64,000 bases of DNA, taken from positions 1-64,000 of the forward strand of contig JADKDU010000007.1 in the NCBI GenBank assembly GCA_016714495.1, given 5' to 3'. Numbering within the stretch: position 1 is the stretch's first letter; the number at the start of each line of letters is the position of its first letter. The translations under genes were made by a program, and so were the position numbers. Source of the DNA: Hyphomonadaceae bacterium (lineage in GTDB: Bacteria; Pseudomonadota; Alphaproteobacteria; Caulobacterales; Hyphomonadaceae). Shown one piece after another: positions 16,717 through 25,503 of this stretch. The notes under the pieces were generated by a model. The model saw nothing but the letters and a program-made list of their open reading frames with translations, was not told the DNA's origin and made no database searches.

Positions 16717-17877
16717 TCAGGCTGCCTGCATCACGGCCCCTTCAATGACAACGCCGCTGGTGACGTACTTCCAGAACGCGACCAGGAGCTTTCGCGCCAA
16801 AGCGACGATGGCGGTCTTGCGCATCCGGCCACCGTTGCGCTCGACACGGTCTTTGAACCAAAGCGTAAGCGCTGAGTCCGGTTGATGGCGCGTCCACAGC
16901 CAGGCGACCTGTATCATCGTCGTGCGTAGCCGGGGATTGCCAGCCTTCGAGACGCCCTGTTCGTGATCGATCGATCCGCTTTTCCACGGCGTCGGCGCCA
17001 AGCCAGCATAAGCCGCGACCTGCCTTCTGTTGTCGAAGTGGCGGTACAGCGCTTCAGACCATAGCAGGGTGGCGATCTGGGCCCCGACTCCCTTCAGCTG
17101 GCCGAGCATCACGGCAGGAGCTGTCGGGATAGCCTCTTCCTGTTCGAGGAGCAGATCGCGCTCTGCCTCAACCGCCTTGAGTTGGGCGACGATCAGCTCG
17201 ATGCGATCCAGCTCCCGGCTGATCTGAGCCTTCATACGTTCCGGAAGCGGACGGCCGTCGCCGGTCTGAAGGACTTCGAGCCGGGCGCGACGGTCGCGGA
17301 GAAGCGGGTTGTAGTTGAAGACGCCCTGCGTGCAGAGAAGCCCCTTGATCCGGTTGGTATGGCCGATCCGCTCGGTGAGGAGGGCCTTGCGCTCACGGCA
17401 GATGCGACGGCGGTCCTCCTGGTTCGGCGTCGGCACGCGGACCATGGAGCACACCCGGGGTTCTCCGCGCTTGTAGGCGAGCAGCGTCCGAACCAGCGTC
17501 TCGCCGTCGATGCGATCGGTCTTGGCTTGCCGTCGGCGGCGCGAGGTGAGAATCGATGCTGCGTCAACGACATGGCTCTCCACATGTTCGCTCTCGAGAA
17601 CGCGGTGGACCCAGAACCCGTCCAGCCCGGCCTCTTGGATGACGATAATCGGAAACTCACGCCCTGTCCGGGCAGTCGCTTTCTGCCTGAGAAGCGTGAG
17701 ACGAGCCAGTAACGCGCCGGCGTCACCAGCCGGGATAGAATGCTTGGACAGCTTTTCTCCAACGCCGGGCGACAGGGATGTGATCAGCCAAGTTGAGCGG
17801 CTGAGTTCCAGCGAGACAAAGATGGCGCCAAGATCGGTACGGATGGCGCCCTGCTCGGGTGAATGATCGTTCCTCAT
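16717..17877 (-). CDS. IS110-family (DEDD) transposase
   Basis: A 386-residue recombinase. The N-terminal RuvC-like domain begins AIFVSLELSRSTWLITSLSP, with catalytic acidic residues also in IVIQEAGLDGFWVHR and QAKTDRIDGETL. The C-terminal Transposase_20 domain has LGQLKGVGAQIATLLW and GLAPTPWKSGSIDHEQGVSK with its conserved serine. It is intact. IS110 elements move through a noncoding bridge RNA encoded next to the transposase, so the flanking noncoding DNA should be part of the element. Its insertion between hipB and an integrase remnant fits the mobile-DNA-rich context. Confidence 0.93.
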   Translation of the reverse strand: MRNDHSPEQGAIRTDLGAIFVSLELSRSTWLITSLSPGVGEKLSKHSIPAGDAGALLARLTLLRQKATARTGREFPIIVIQEAGLDGFWVHRVLESEHVESHVVDAASILTSRRRRQAKTDRIDGETLVRTLLAYKRGEPRVCSMVRVPTPNQEDRRRICRERKALLTERIGHTNRIKGLLCTQGVFNYNPLLRDRRARLEVLQTGDGRPLPERMKAQISRELDRIELIVAQLKAVEAERDLLLEQEEAIPTAPAVMLGQLKGVGAQIATLLWSEALYRHFDNRRQVAAYAGLAPTPWKSGSIDHEQGVSKAGNPRLRTTMIQVAWLWTRHQPDSALTLWFKDRVERNGGRMRKTAIVALARKLLVAFWKYVTSGVVIEGAVMQAA

Positions 17878-18040
17878 CAGTCATCTCCATAGGGTTGAGT
17901 GCGTGAGAGCTGCACTCTGCAGGGAGCCGAGCAGAGCGAGAACCCGCCCCATGGGATCTTCATGTCTGTTGGCCGCCTGACGGTCGGCGTGGACGTGACT
18001 GAACCTGAAAGCCGTTTCCGATTTCGTGCGGGACGGGAAT
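17878..18040 (-). ncRNA. Candidate IS110 bridge-RNA region (5' noncoding end)
   Basis: About 160 bp precede the transposase start and contain no gene. On the transcribed strand there are short hairpins, for example CTGCA-GAG-TGCAG about 45 bp before the start. In the IS110 subgroup the bridge RNA, whose loops base-pair with donor and target, is encoded upstream of the transposase; in IS1111 relatives it lies downstream. Location alone suggests the function; I have not been able to fold it or identify its guide loops. Confidence 0.3.
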
Positions 18041-18188
18041 TGGTTGCTCAGGTCATTGCAGTGTGCCGGGCGTGATGGATCGCCTCAAGGGACGACGGGG
18101 CCCCACGATCTTCCTGGCGGAAGAGCCAAAAAAATCGTGACCCCCATCGCCGCTGCGCGGTCGCGCCTAGGCGCGATCCCTTGACCCG

Positions 18189-18470
18189 CTCCACCACGCC
18201 CGCCCGCCGGTTGTTGAGCGCGCCGTCGACCGACCAGGCATCGATCAGCTGGGCGACGGTTTGGGAGCGGCGCACCTTGTCCCGTTCTTCGGCGGTGTCC
18301 TCTCCCAAATGAGCGCGCGCGAGAACATCCTTCGCCTTGGCCCGTGCCTCATCCGCGGTGATCTTGCCGAAGACGCCCAGCGTGTAGCGACGCTGGCGGC
18401 TGCCTCTACCACCGCCAACCCGGTACTGGGCGATGAACACCTTGCGCCCGGTCGGATACCGGCCCCTTGT
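18189..18470 (-). pseudogene. Integrase N-terminal remnant
   Basis: The minus-strand frame encodes RYPTGRKVFIAQYRVGGGRG, then YTLGVFGKITADEARAKAKD and LGEDTAEERDKVRRSQTVAQ. This parallels the arm-binding region of the complete integrase at 9201-10532 (FVVQYRVGGGRKARLRKLTV), though it is clearly a different gene. The catalytic domain is absent and both sides run into unrelated sequence. It marks a second, older integration event or a recombination scar. Confidence 0.75.
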
Positions 18471-18740
18471 CGACACGAAGCTGATGTCCAACACCTTTGC
18501 ACGCAGCTTCACAGGGAGAAGTTCAAGCACATTCCCGGTTCTTAAGCCGCTGCAGACCTGAGTTTGCCGGCGGCGATCACGTCCGCGATGGCGTACCGCT
18601 CTCGACGTCAGGTGAACCGATCTACGAAGAGGAGGCGATCCGGCTGACCGTCGAAGTGAATCTCTGCGTGCTCCGCCCCAAGCGCGATGCGGGCGTAAAC
18701 ACGTCCCTCCCACTGACCCGAGCAGTGAGGGCGCTAGCTG

Positions 18741-20033
18741 CTACAGGCCGTCGAGGGCGCTGGCTAGCGGCTCCTCCATACCTTCCAGAGCGTAAGGGTT
18801 GAGGAATTGCCGCCGCCAGAAGAAGTCGCGGTCGGTCTGTGTCAGGCTGGCGCTGTCGCACACGCTTTGCCAGTTGAGGCGAATGCAGCGAATCTGCGCT
18901 GTCATGATCCCAAGCGCCTGCTCCTCCCGTAGATGAAACGCCGGCGACGCGGCAAGGCAGTGCGCGAGCTGGCTCCGCTTTTCTGTCGCGTGTATCGCGA
19001 TGGCTTGATTGCGTTCGCGGCTGTTACGCGCCTGCGGGCATATGTCATAAGCCGGCGTCAGCGACAGGCGCTCGCCGTCCCAAAACGCTGCATGGTTGCG
19101 CGCATGATCATCGGTGTTGCCGACCAAAACGTTGAACACCATCCGGCTATAGAGCTCCTTCAGCGTGGCGGCCGGGTTGATGAATCGGCTGCGCACAATC
19201 TCGGCGAGCGTGTCATACCCGGCATGATGGCCCGAGAGTTCGTGAAGCCCTTCGAGCGTCAGCGCTGAAACGATGCTGCGCCTTGTCCATCCGGCATCCG
19301 TCTGTGCGCGGTCGAAGCGTTCGACGAGAAGAGCGTCCTTGCCGCTGGCGCGCTCCATCCGGACCGGCGCAACTTCAAGTCCGGCGAGCTTGGCCAGCGT
19401 CATGGCAACGAACTCCCCCTTCACGACGCTGTAGGTATCGTTGCTGGCGGAGAACTTCGCGATGAGCTTGCGGTCCGGCGCCGTTATGAGCGCCTTGGGC
19501 CTCGCGCCTCCGATCGAGGAGCCGTGGTTGAGGGCGCGATCAAGATCAGGACTGAGCGGCACGCCGCGTTCCACGCGCTCAGCCGATTCAGAAGCTCCTC
19601 CAGCTGTGCCTGTTCGGTCTGGCGCGGCGTGTAGACGGTCGCTGAGGCCTGGAAGTCCAGCGCGCCTATGCGGTCCGAGCCCGACTCGAGCATAAAGGTC
19701 AGTTCGTCGAGGTCGGCTGCTTCGGCGTCAGCGCCTCGGCGTCCGGTCAGCCGGTTGATGATGACGCGCCTGCCCCACGCATCGGGAGCGCCATCCCGAA
19801 GACAGTTCGCCATGGTGAGCTGACCGATCGGACGGATCGCGCCCCGCCCAGTGGCAGCTCCGGGAGGTAGAGCGGGATCGCGTCCGATCGTTCGAGGTAG
19901 GAGCGGCCGTAGTTGAAGGTGTGTATGTCGCCCTCGCGGACAATGCGACCGCCACGACTGGCGTGACCCTTTCGGGTAACCAGACCCAGACAAAGGCCTC
20001 GGTTGGCGGCGGTGATCCCTCAGAAGTCATCAT
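18741..20033 (-). pseudogene. hipA: Second hipA, broken by several frameshifts
   Basis: Four minus-strand segments in different frames together make one HipA: TEAFVWVWLPERVTPVVA; GRIVREGDIHTFNYGRSYLE; MANCLRDGAPDAWGRRVIIN with following codons; and, from about 19574, RGVPLSPDLDRALNHGSS through the kinase core (MVFNVLVGNTDDHARNHAAF and LTPAYDICPQ) to the C-terminus. Breaks lie near 19945, 19855 and 19575. It starts inside the end of the HTH gene at 20020-20355, as in other hipBA operons. With three shifts it cannot make full-length kinase, although the last segment alone contains the catalytic core. Confidence 0.88.
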
Positions 20034-20355
20034 TCACCTCCGAGCGCTTCTGGCGCACTGCCTTGGGCAGGAGCGCCAGCTTGTCCTGAAGACGTTCGAC
20101 CCGGGCGCCGAGGCTCGATCCTTCGACGTCGAAGAGCGGGATGCCGACAAGAACAGCCGCCTCGAAGACCAGCCCGATCTCGACGTAAGGGTCGCCCTTT
20201 TCGATCTTGGCGAGGGTCGTGCGCGAAATTCCGACGCGCTCCGCCAGCTCAGTTGTTGTCATCTGCAGACGCGTGCGCGCCTGTCTTACCTGAGCTCCGA
20301 GAAGGGTAAGAGCGTGTATCGTGATCTTCGAGTACGTCCGGGGCAGTTTGCGCAT
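20020..20355 (-). CDS. hipB: Second HipB-like XRE regulator, now without an intact toxin
   Basis: A 111-residue protein with a clear HTH_3 domain (LGAQVRQARTRLQMTTTELA, ERVGISRTTLAKIEKG) and a C-terminal helix (ARVERLQDKLALLPKAVRQK). It overlaps the broken hipA by 14 bp. It is unrelated in sequence to the hipB at 15.8 kb. Upstream there are repeated GACCATTTT/AAAATGGAC blocks (about 20359, 20439 and 20476), including the palindrome CCATTTTAATGG at 20441-20452, possible operators. It is an orphan antitoxin that may act only as a repressor. Confidence 0.85.
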   Translation of the reverse strand: MRKLPRTYSKITIHALTLLGAQVRQARTRLQMTTTELAERVGISRTTLAKIEKGDPYVEIGLVFEAAVLVGIPLFDVEGSSLGARVERLQDKLALLPKAVRQKRSEVNDDF

Positions 20356-20584
20356 TATTTGACCATTTTGGTGATCACGACGGTATTCATGTCCACGATA
20401 ATGATCATATGAGCTCAGCGCGGCAAGTCAAGCTGAGCGACCATTTTAATGGCCATAAGAACCTCCGCGTTCACTAAAATGGACAACTCGCGCGAAAGCA
20501 CCAAAATATCTTTGGCAATGGGATCGACGCAGATCTGCCGGCGCCAGACCGCAACCGCACTGCTGGACGTTTGGCGATAGTCGA

Positions 20585-20649
20585 TTTCCCGATCGGGATA
20601 CTTCGCTGCATTTTGGAGGTGAAACGGCGTGATTCTCCCGATCGGGACA
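20585..20649. promoter_or_regulatory. Two further HipB-type operators
   Basis: TTTCCCGATCGGGATA (20585-20600) and TCTCCCGATCGGGACA (20634-20649) repeat the core of the operators at 16.1 kb, with the same 49-bp centre-to-centre spacing. No hipB gene of that type is adjacent; instead the sites abut a headless antitoxin gene. They look like a duplicated or inherited hip promoter that lost its gene. Confidence 0.75.
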
Positions 20650-21092
20650 TTTTCACTTGACCCTTCAGCCTCTTTGTCGCCCCCGCTAGCCGCGCCTGCC
20701 GATCAGGAAGAATTGGTTCAGTCCTTTCTGGCTGATGACCGGTTCCTCATTGTCTCGCCGAACGCGTACAACGGCCTCGGCGTCGGCACGACGCAACTCT
20801 ACAACAAGCCGGTCGTCTACAATCGGAAGCGCCACGGCGACTTCGAACTCAATGGTCGTCCATTTGAGTTTCGGCGCCGCCGTCCTTTCCCAAGACGGTT
20901 AGCGAAGAGTTCCTGCTCGTAGACCTTCTGCACAACCTCGATCGGCTGGCGGAGGATCGCGAGTCGGTTCGTGAACGTGTGCTAGAGCGAGCGCGGGAGT
21001 TTGATCGCAGACGCCTAGCAAAAGCGGTCTATGACTACGACTCCTCGCGCGTCCGCAATCTGTTGGCGCCGATACTTGAACGAAGCGCCTAG
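20650..21092 (+). pseudogene. AbiEi-like antitoxin, headless and frameshifted
   Basis: The first part reads QEELVQSFLADDRFLIVSPN then AYNGLGVGTTQLYNKPVVYN and RKRHGDFELNGRPFEFR, the typical middle of AbiEi-type antitoxins of this subgroup. At about 20870 the frame changes and continues SFPKTVSEEFLLVDLLHNLD to RVRNLLAPILERSA with TAG at 21090-21092. The N-terminal winged helix is missing: the sequence upstream is a HipB-type operator region. It precedes a toxin gene by 9 bp. Both lesions make it non-functional. Confidence 0.8.
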
Positions 21093-21101
21093 CGCAGCAG
21101 C

Positions 21102-21675
21102 ATGACCCTTCTTCACGAGCTACCGGATTTCAGTGATCTGCTCGCGGTCGTCGGCGACAAGCTGAAGATTGATCCGGGTCTCGTGGAGAAGGACTACTGG
21201 ATCATGCATTCTCTCTGGGGATTGCAACAACTGAAGTACAAGTTCGAACTCAAGGGTGGTACGTCTCTCTCGAAGGGTCTTGGTCTGATCCATCGATTTT
21301 CAGAAGACATCGATATCCGGATCGAACCACCCGCCACTCTGAAGATCGGTAAGAACCACGACAAGGCGCAGCACATCGCCGACCGCTTCGCGTTCTACGA
21401 TGACCTCGCAAGCAAGATCAGAATCCGTGGCGTCACCTCGGTCGCGAGAGACAAAGCCTTTGATGCCAAAAGCGCGCGAAGCGGCGGCATCAGGCTTACC
21501 TATGCCAGCGCTCACCCCCTGCCCGGCGGCCCTGGCCGTTGCCTGTTATGAGCCCGGATACACCCTGGTCGAAGAGCTGCAGACGATTTCAACAAAGTAC
21601 CGGCAGCAGCAGGCCAGCGGCGGCATGCCGAAGAACGTCGTGCGGCACTACTATGACGTCCGGAAATTCATTTAG
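21102..21675 (+). pseudogene. AbiEii-like toxin with internal deletion and truncated end
   Basis: The start LPDFSDLLAVVGDKLKIDPG, VEKDYWIMHSLW and FELKGGTSLSKGLGLIHRFS then EDIDIR carry the nucleotidyltransferase signature. After SGGIRLTYASAHPLP the frame ends (21549-21551), and an overlapping frame resumes with VACYEPGYTLVEELQTISTK to NVVRHYYDVRKFI, stop 21673-21675. Relative to the AbiE toxin family roughly 40 residues are missing at the junction and the C-terminus is cut. The catalytic N-terminal part is intact but the protein would be incomplete. Confidence 0.82.
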
Positions 21676-21887
21676 GTTGTCCAGGGGATAGACGCCTGAC
21701 CGAGCCACTCGGGAAGCCTCCCAAGTCCGACGATGCGCGGCTTATTGGACCGCAGCACAGGGAGGCAAGCGCAACTCGTGAGATCCCTGAACCTGCCGAT
21801 GGAGTCAATCGCGGAACAGCGCACCCCGGCGGGCTCCCAGCCGTGGCTCCGCAAATGATTTGTCGCAGCACCAGCATAAGCCTTGCA

Positions 21888-21920
21888 TTGACACGTACCT
21901 TTCGATATTTCGCGAAATAT
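21888..21920 (+). promoter_or_regulatory. ars promoter with a palindromic ArsR operator
   Basis: TTGACA at 21888-21893 is a good -35 element. The perfect 16-bp palindrome ATATTTCGCGAAATAT at 21905-21920 covers the probable -10 region and runs into the arsR start codon (ATG 21919). No Shine-Dalgarno sequence precedes that ATG. ArsR repressors bind such AT-rich dyads and release them on binding arsenite. The position suggests that repressor sits on the transcription start and that the mRNA has almost no leader. Confidence 0.65.
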
Positions 21921-22266
21921 GAAATCGAAGAATGCCGTTATCGCCCTGTCGGCTCTTGCGCACGAAGGACGCCTTGCTGCCTTTCGTTTGCTCGTGAAGG
22001 CCGGGCCTGCTGGTCTGCCCGCAGGCGAAATTGCTCAACGATTGAAGACACTCCCCTCATCGCTGTCGTCAAACCTGATGCTGCTTTCCAATGCTGGACT
22101 AGTGAAATCAGAGCGCGATGGGCGCTCGATCATCTACCGGGCCAATTTCGACGCGATGGGGCGCCTGCTCGGATTTCTGGTCGAGGATTGCTGCAATGGC
22201 GCGCCCGAGGTCTGTGCGCCGCTCGCGCTCACGCTTAGCACCTGCGCCTCAGGGAAATGCCGCTGA
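21919..22266 (+). CDS. arsR: ArsR-family arsenic-responsive repressor
   Basis: A 115-residue winged-helix repressor: SALAHEGRLAAFRLLVKAG, LPAGEIAQRLKTLPSSLSS (recognition helix) and SNAGLVKSERDGRSIIYRAN. The C-terminus carries a Cys pair (DCC) and further cysteines in EVCAPL, STCASGKC, a likely As(III) site different from the ELCVCDL site of classic ArsR. It heads the ars operon; its TGA overlaps the arsC ATG (TGATG at 22264). Confidence 0.9.
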   Translation: MKSKNAVIALSALAHEGRLAAFRLLVKAGPAGLPAGEIAQRLKTLPSSLSSNLMLLSNAGLVKSERDGRSIIYRANFDAMGRLLGFLVEDCCNGAPEVCAPLALTLSTCASGKCR

Positions 22267-22790
22267 TGACCGATGATCGCGTCTACAATGTTCTCTTCCT
22301 CTGCACGGGAAATTCGGCGAGATCGGTCATTGCCGAGACTTTGCTGAACAAGAGCGGGAGGGGACGTTTCAAGGCTTTCTCCGCAGGCTCGTTTCCAAAG
22401 GGAGAGGTCAACCCCTACGCCCTGCGGCTTCTGTCCAATTTGGGCCTTCCAACTGCAGATCTCCGGTCAAAATCCTGGGACGAGTTTGCAAGGCCGGGCG
22501 CGCCTCCGCTCGATTTCATCATAACGGTCTGTGATAATGCTGCCGGCGAGATCTGCCCGATCTGGCCTGGCAAGCCGGTGACGGCGCACTGGGGAATTCC
22601 GGATCCCGCTGCGGCCGAAGGTACGGACGCCGAGATCGCAACAGCGTTTGCGACTGCAGCCCGCCAATTGCGGGCGCGGATCGACCTGTTCCTCAGCCTG
22701 CCACTAGCTTCGATCGACCGCATGACCATCCAGAACCGCATGCGCGACATCCAGACAACGTCGATCAAGTCCGAGACGTCCCATGACTGA
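22266..22790 (+). CDS. arsC: Thioredoxin-type arsenate reductase (LMW phosphatase fold)
   Basis: A 174-residue reductase that turns arsenate into arsenite for export. The phosphatase P-loop FLCTGNSARS (Cys-x5-Arg) is at the N-terminus, and the general-acid region WGIPDPAA is near residue 116. ATG 22266 overlaps the arsR stop; an in-frame ATG at 22257 lies inside arsR and is less likely. It ends 8 bp inside acr3, so the operon is tightly coupled. Length is slightly above the family norm because of a C-terminal extension. Confidence 0.9.
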   Translation: MTDDRVYNVLFLCTGNSARSVIAETLLNKSGRGRFKAFSAGSFPKGEVNPYALRLLSNLGLPTADLRSKSWDEFARPGAPPLDFIITVCDNAAGEICPIWPGKPVTAHWGIPDPAAAEGTDAEIATAFATAARQLRARIDLFLSLPLASIDRMTIQNRMRDIQTTSIKSETSHD

Positions 22791-23883
22791 CCAAGCAAAG
22801 CCGGCCATGTCGACGTTCGAGCGCTATCTCACCCTCTGGGTGGCCCTTGCGATCATTGTCGGCATCGCGCTGGGACAACTCGCGCCGGGCGTTTTTGCGG
22901 CCATCGCGTCGGCCGAACTGGCCAAGGTCAACTTGCCCGTCGCCGGTCTGATCTGGCTCATGATCATACCGATGCTTATGAAGATCGACTTCCGCGCGTT
23001 GGGCGGCGTCGCGAAGCACTGGCGCGGGATCGGCGTCACCCTCTTCGTGAACTGGGCGGTCAAGCCGTTCTCGATGGCTCTGCTTGGCTGGCTTTTCGTC
23101 GGCTGGCTGTTCCGGCCCCTGCTTCCCGAGGCGCAGATCGACAGTTACATCGCCGGTCTTATCCTCTTGGGCGCCGCGCCCTGCACGGCGATGGTGTTCG
23201 TCTGGAGTAACCTGACGAAGGGCGAGCCACATTTCACGCTGAGCCAGGTCGCACTGAACGACGCCGTCATGGTTGTCGCTTTCGCGCCCATTGTCGGACT
23301 GCTGCTTGGAATTTCGGCGATCATCGTGCCCTGGGATACGCTGCTGATCTCGGTCGGCCTCTACATTGTGATCCCGGTCATTCTCTCGCAGCTGGGGCGT
23401 ATCGCGCTGACGAGAAGCGGACCGGAAGCGCTCGCGCGCACGCTCAGCATCCTCCAGCCCCTTTCAATCTTTGCCTTGCTGGCAACCCTGGTGCTTCTGT
23501 TCGCGTTCCAGGGAGAGCAGATCCTGGCGCAGCCCATGATAATCGTGCTGCTGGCCGTACCCATCACCATCCAGACCTATTTTATTTTCTCACTTGGATA
23601 CCTGCTCAACCGGGCCTCCGGAGAGGCGCACTGCATCGCCGGGCCGTCTGCTCTTATAGGTGCAAGCAATTTCTTCGAGCTGGCCGTGGCGGCTGCGATC
23701 AGCCTGTTTGGTCTCACATCCGGGGCCGCACTCGCCACTGTAGTTGGCGTGTTGATAGAAGTTCCGGTCATGCTGACGCTGGTTGCGATCGTGAACCGGT
23801 CGAAGGTTTGGTACGAGTCGAGTCGCAGCGTTCAGCAGCAAACCGAAGCGTTAAGTCGCTCGCAGAATCCCGGTGAGACATGA
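22783..23883 (+). CDS. acr3: ACR3 arsenite efflux permease
   Basis: A 366-residue transporter with ten predicted membrane helices that extrudes arsenite using the proton gradient. The conserved cysteine lies in LLGAAPCTAMVFVWS (about residues 127-141), and the conserved GASNFFELAVA segment is near residue 291. The frame is intact and full length. Its stop overlaps the next start (ATGA at 23880). Confidence 0.93.
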   Translation: MTDQAKPAMSTFERYLTLWVALAIIVGIALGQLAPGVFAAIASAELAKVNLPVAGLIWLMIIPMLMKIDFRALGGVAKHWRGIGVTLFVNWAVKPFSMALLGWLFVGWLFRPLLPEAQIDSYIAGLILLGAAPCTAMVFVWSNLTKGEPHFTLSQVALNDAVMVVAFAPIVGLLLGISAIIVPWDTLLISVGLYIVIPVILSQLGRIALTRSGPEALARTLSILQPLSIFALLATLVLLFAFQGEQILAQPMIIVLLAVPITIQTYFIFSLGYLLNRASGEAHCIAGPSALIGASNFFELAVAAAISLFGLTSGAALATVVGVLIEVPVMLTLVAIVNRSKVWYESSRSVQQQTEALSRSQNPGET

Positions 23884-24743
23884 AACGCATCCTCTTCCTT
23901 TGCGTCGCCAACTCGGCTCGCAGCCAGATGGCGGAAGGCTCGCGCGCGCCGCCCTGGGCCCGGATGTCGAAGTGCTGAGCGCAGGATCGGAGCCCTCGGT
24001 CGTCAACCCTTACGCGATTGAAGCGATGGCGGAACTCGGCATCGACATCGGACATCACCGCTCGAAGTCGGTTGATGAGATCAACCCGGCGTCGCTTGAT
24101 ATGGTCATCACGCTGTGCGCCGAGGAGGTCTGCCCGCTTCTGCCGGGACGTGGGCGCAGGCTGCACTGGGGCATTGCAGATCCCGCCTCGAAAGATCCCT
24201 CAATTGCCCCCGACGACATGAGACAGCGCTTCCGGACAGCGCGCGACCAGATCAGGGGGCGGATCGACGTCCTGAAGGAGCTGCTTGGTCTGCCAGACGG
24301 GCCGTCGGCCCAGGAATTTCACGCAAGTGTTCGGGTCGCCAGCCTGCCGGAGAGTGTTCGGTTTTACGCCTGGCTCCTGAAGTCCTGGCCCCAAGGAGTG
24401 GACGCACCGCTATGCAACCTTCATTCGTCCTGATCTTGGCGTAAACTTCGTGCTCGTCGTCTCTGACGGGAAGGACCTGCATCACGACACGCTTTATCAT
24501 CTCGGGATCGGCGTCGCCGGCAGAGCGGATGTGGTCGAAGCCTATCATCGGGCTCTTGCGCTGAAGGCGCATGTCGAAAAGCCGCCGCGCACGACCTGGA
24601 AAGGTACGCCGCTGCACGAACTCTGGCTCAAGGACCCAGATGGAAACCTGATCGAGATTTATGCCCGTCTGACGGATTTGGAATACGCGGAGAAGCCAGT
24701 GGACGAGGCGCCAGAATATCTCGCGCCAAGCACGGCCTCATGA
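23880..24743 (+). pseudogene. Fused arsenate reductase and VOC-domain protein, two frameshifts
   Basis: Read with two single-base corrections, this is one protein of 287 residues. The N-terminal half is an LMW-phosphatase arsenate reductase (MKRILFLCVANSARSQMAEG, WGIADPASKD). The C-terminal half is a glyoxalase/VOC domain (EFHASVRVASLPESVRFYAW, HHDTLYHLGIGV, NLIEIYARL) with the metal-binding His/His/Glu pattern. The first lesion is a missing base near 23940 (GGCTCGCG where GGCCTCGCG is needed); the second is an extra C near 24392 (CCCC). The shifts cancel in length. VOC proteins in ars operons include ArsI C-As lyase, but the Cys pair of ArsI is absent here. It ends with a 4-bp overlap onto arsH. 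Confidence 0.85.
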
Positions 24744-25468
24744 GCAAGGCCTCCAGCTCAACCGACACACCGAACCTCGATGAAGCCTGCTTCCAGTCAA
24801 TAGACACGACGCAGCTGCTCAACGTCCCGGCCAGTACGCACGCGCCGCGAATTCTCCTGTTGTATGGCTCGGTCCGGAAGCGGTCGTTCAGCCGTCTGGC
24901 GTCTGAGGAAGCCGCCCGCATCCTCCAACGGTTTGGCGCGGAGACGCGCACGTTCAATCCGTCGCGCTTACCCCTGCCCGACGATGCGGATTCAGCCCAC
25001 CCCAAAGTGCAGGAGCTGCGCGACCTCGTGACCTGGTGCGAAGGCATGGTTTGGTGCTCGCCCGAACGCCATGGCGCGATGACTGGCGTCATGAAGGCGC
25101 AGATCGACTGGATTCCGCTCTCCCTGGGAGCGGTTCGCCTGACACAGGGCAAGACCCTGGCCGTCATGCAGGTCTCAGGCGGATCTCAAAGTTTCAATGC
25201 AGTCAGCCAGCTCCGCATACTGGGACGCTGGATGCGTCTCATCACAATTCCGAACCAGTCATCCGTCCCGAAGGCCTTCTCGGAATTCGACGATCAGGAC
25301 CGGATGAAGCCCTCACCCTACTATGACCGCATTGTCGATGTGATGGAGGAGCTCATCAAATTCACGCTGCTCACGCGTGATCGCGCCGCCTACCTCGTCG
25401 ATCGCTACAGCGAACGTAAGGAAGACGCCGAGGCGCTTTCAAAGCGTGTCAATCAGCGATCTATCTGA
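24740..25468 (+). CDS. arsH: ArsH flavoprotein (organoarsenical oxidase family)
   Basis: A 242-residue NADPH-dependent FMN reductase. The flavodoxin-like phosphate loop LLYGSVRKRSFSRLASEEAA (about residues 40-59) and the FMN-contact region WCSPERHGAMTGVMKAQIDW (about 109-128) are typical of ArsH, as is MQVSGGSQSFNAVSQLRILG. ArsH oxidises trivalent organoarsenicals and lowers oxidative stress. Length matches the family. It closes the ars operon. Confidence 0.93.
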   Translation: MSKASSSTDTPNLDEACFQSIDTTQLLNVPASTHAPRILLLYGSVRKRSFSRLASEEAARILQRFGAETRTFNPSRLPLPDDADSAHPKVQELRDLVTWCEGMVWCSPERHGAMTGVMKAQIDWIPLSLGAVRLTQGKTLAVMQVSGGSQSFNAVSQLRILGRWMRLITIPNQSSVPKAFSEFDDQDRMKPSPYYDRIVDVMEELIKFTLLTRDRAAYLVDRYSERKEDAEALSKRVNQRSI

Positions 25469-25503
25469 TGAGGCGCCGCCATCGTGGCGCGCCGCTCAAC
25501 AGT

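Noticed and set aside
24450..24743. Separate small glyoxalase gene
   Set aside because: The frame starts inside the VOC domain and lacks the first strand and metal ligand; the upstream frames complete it, so it is part of the fused gene.
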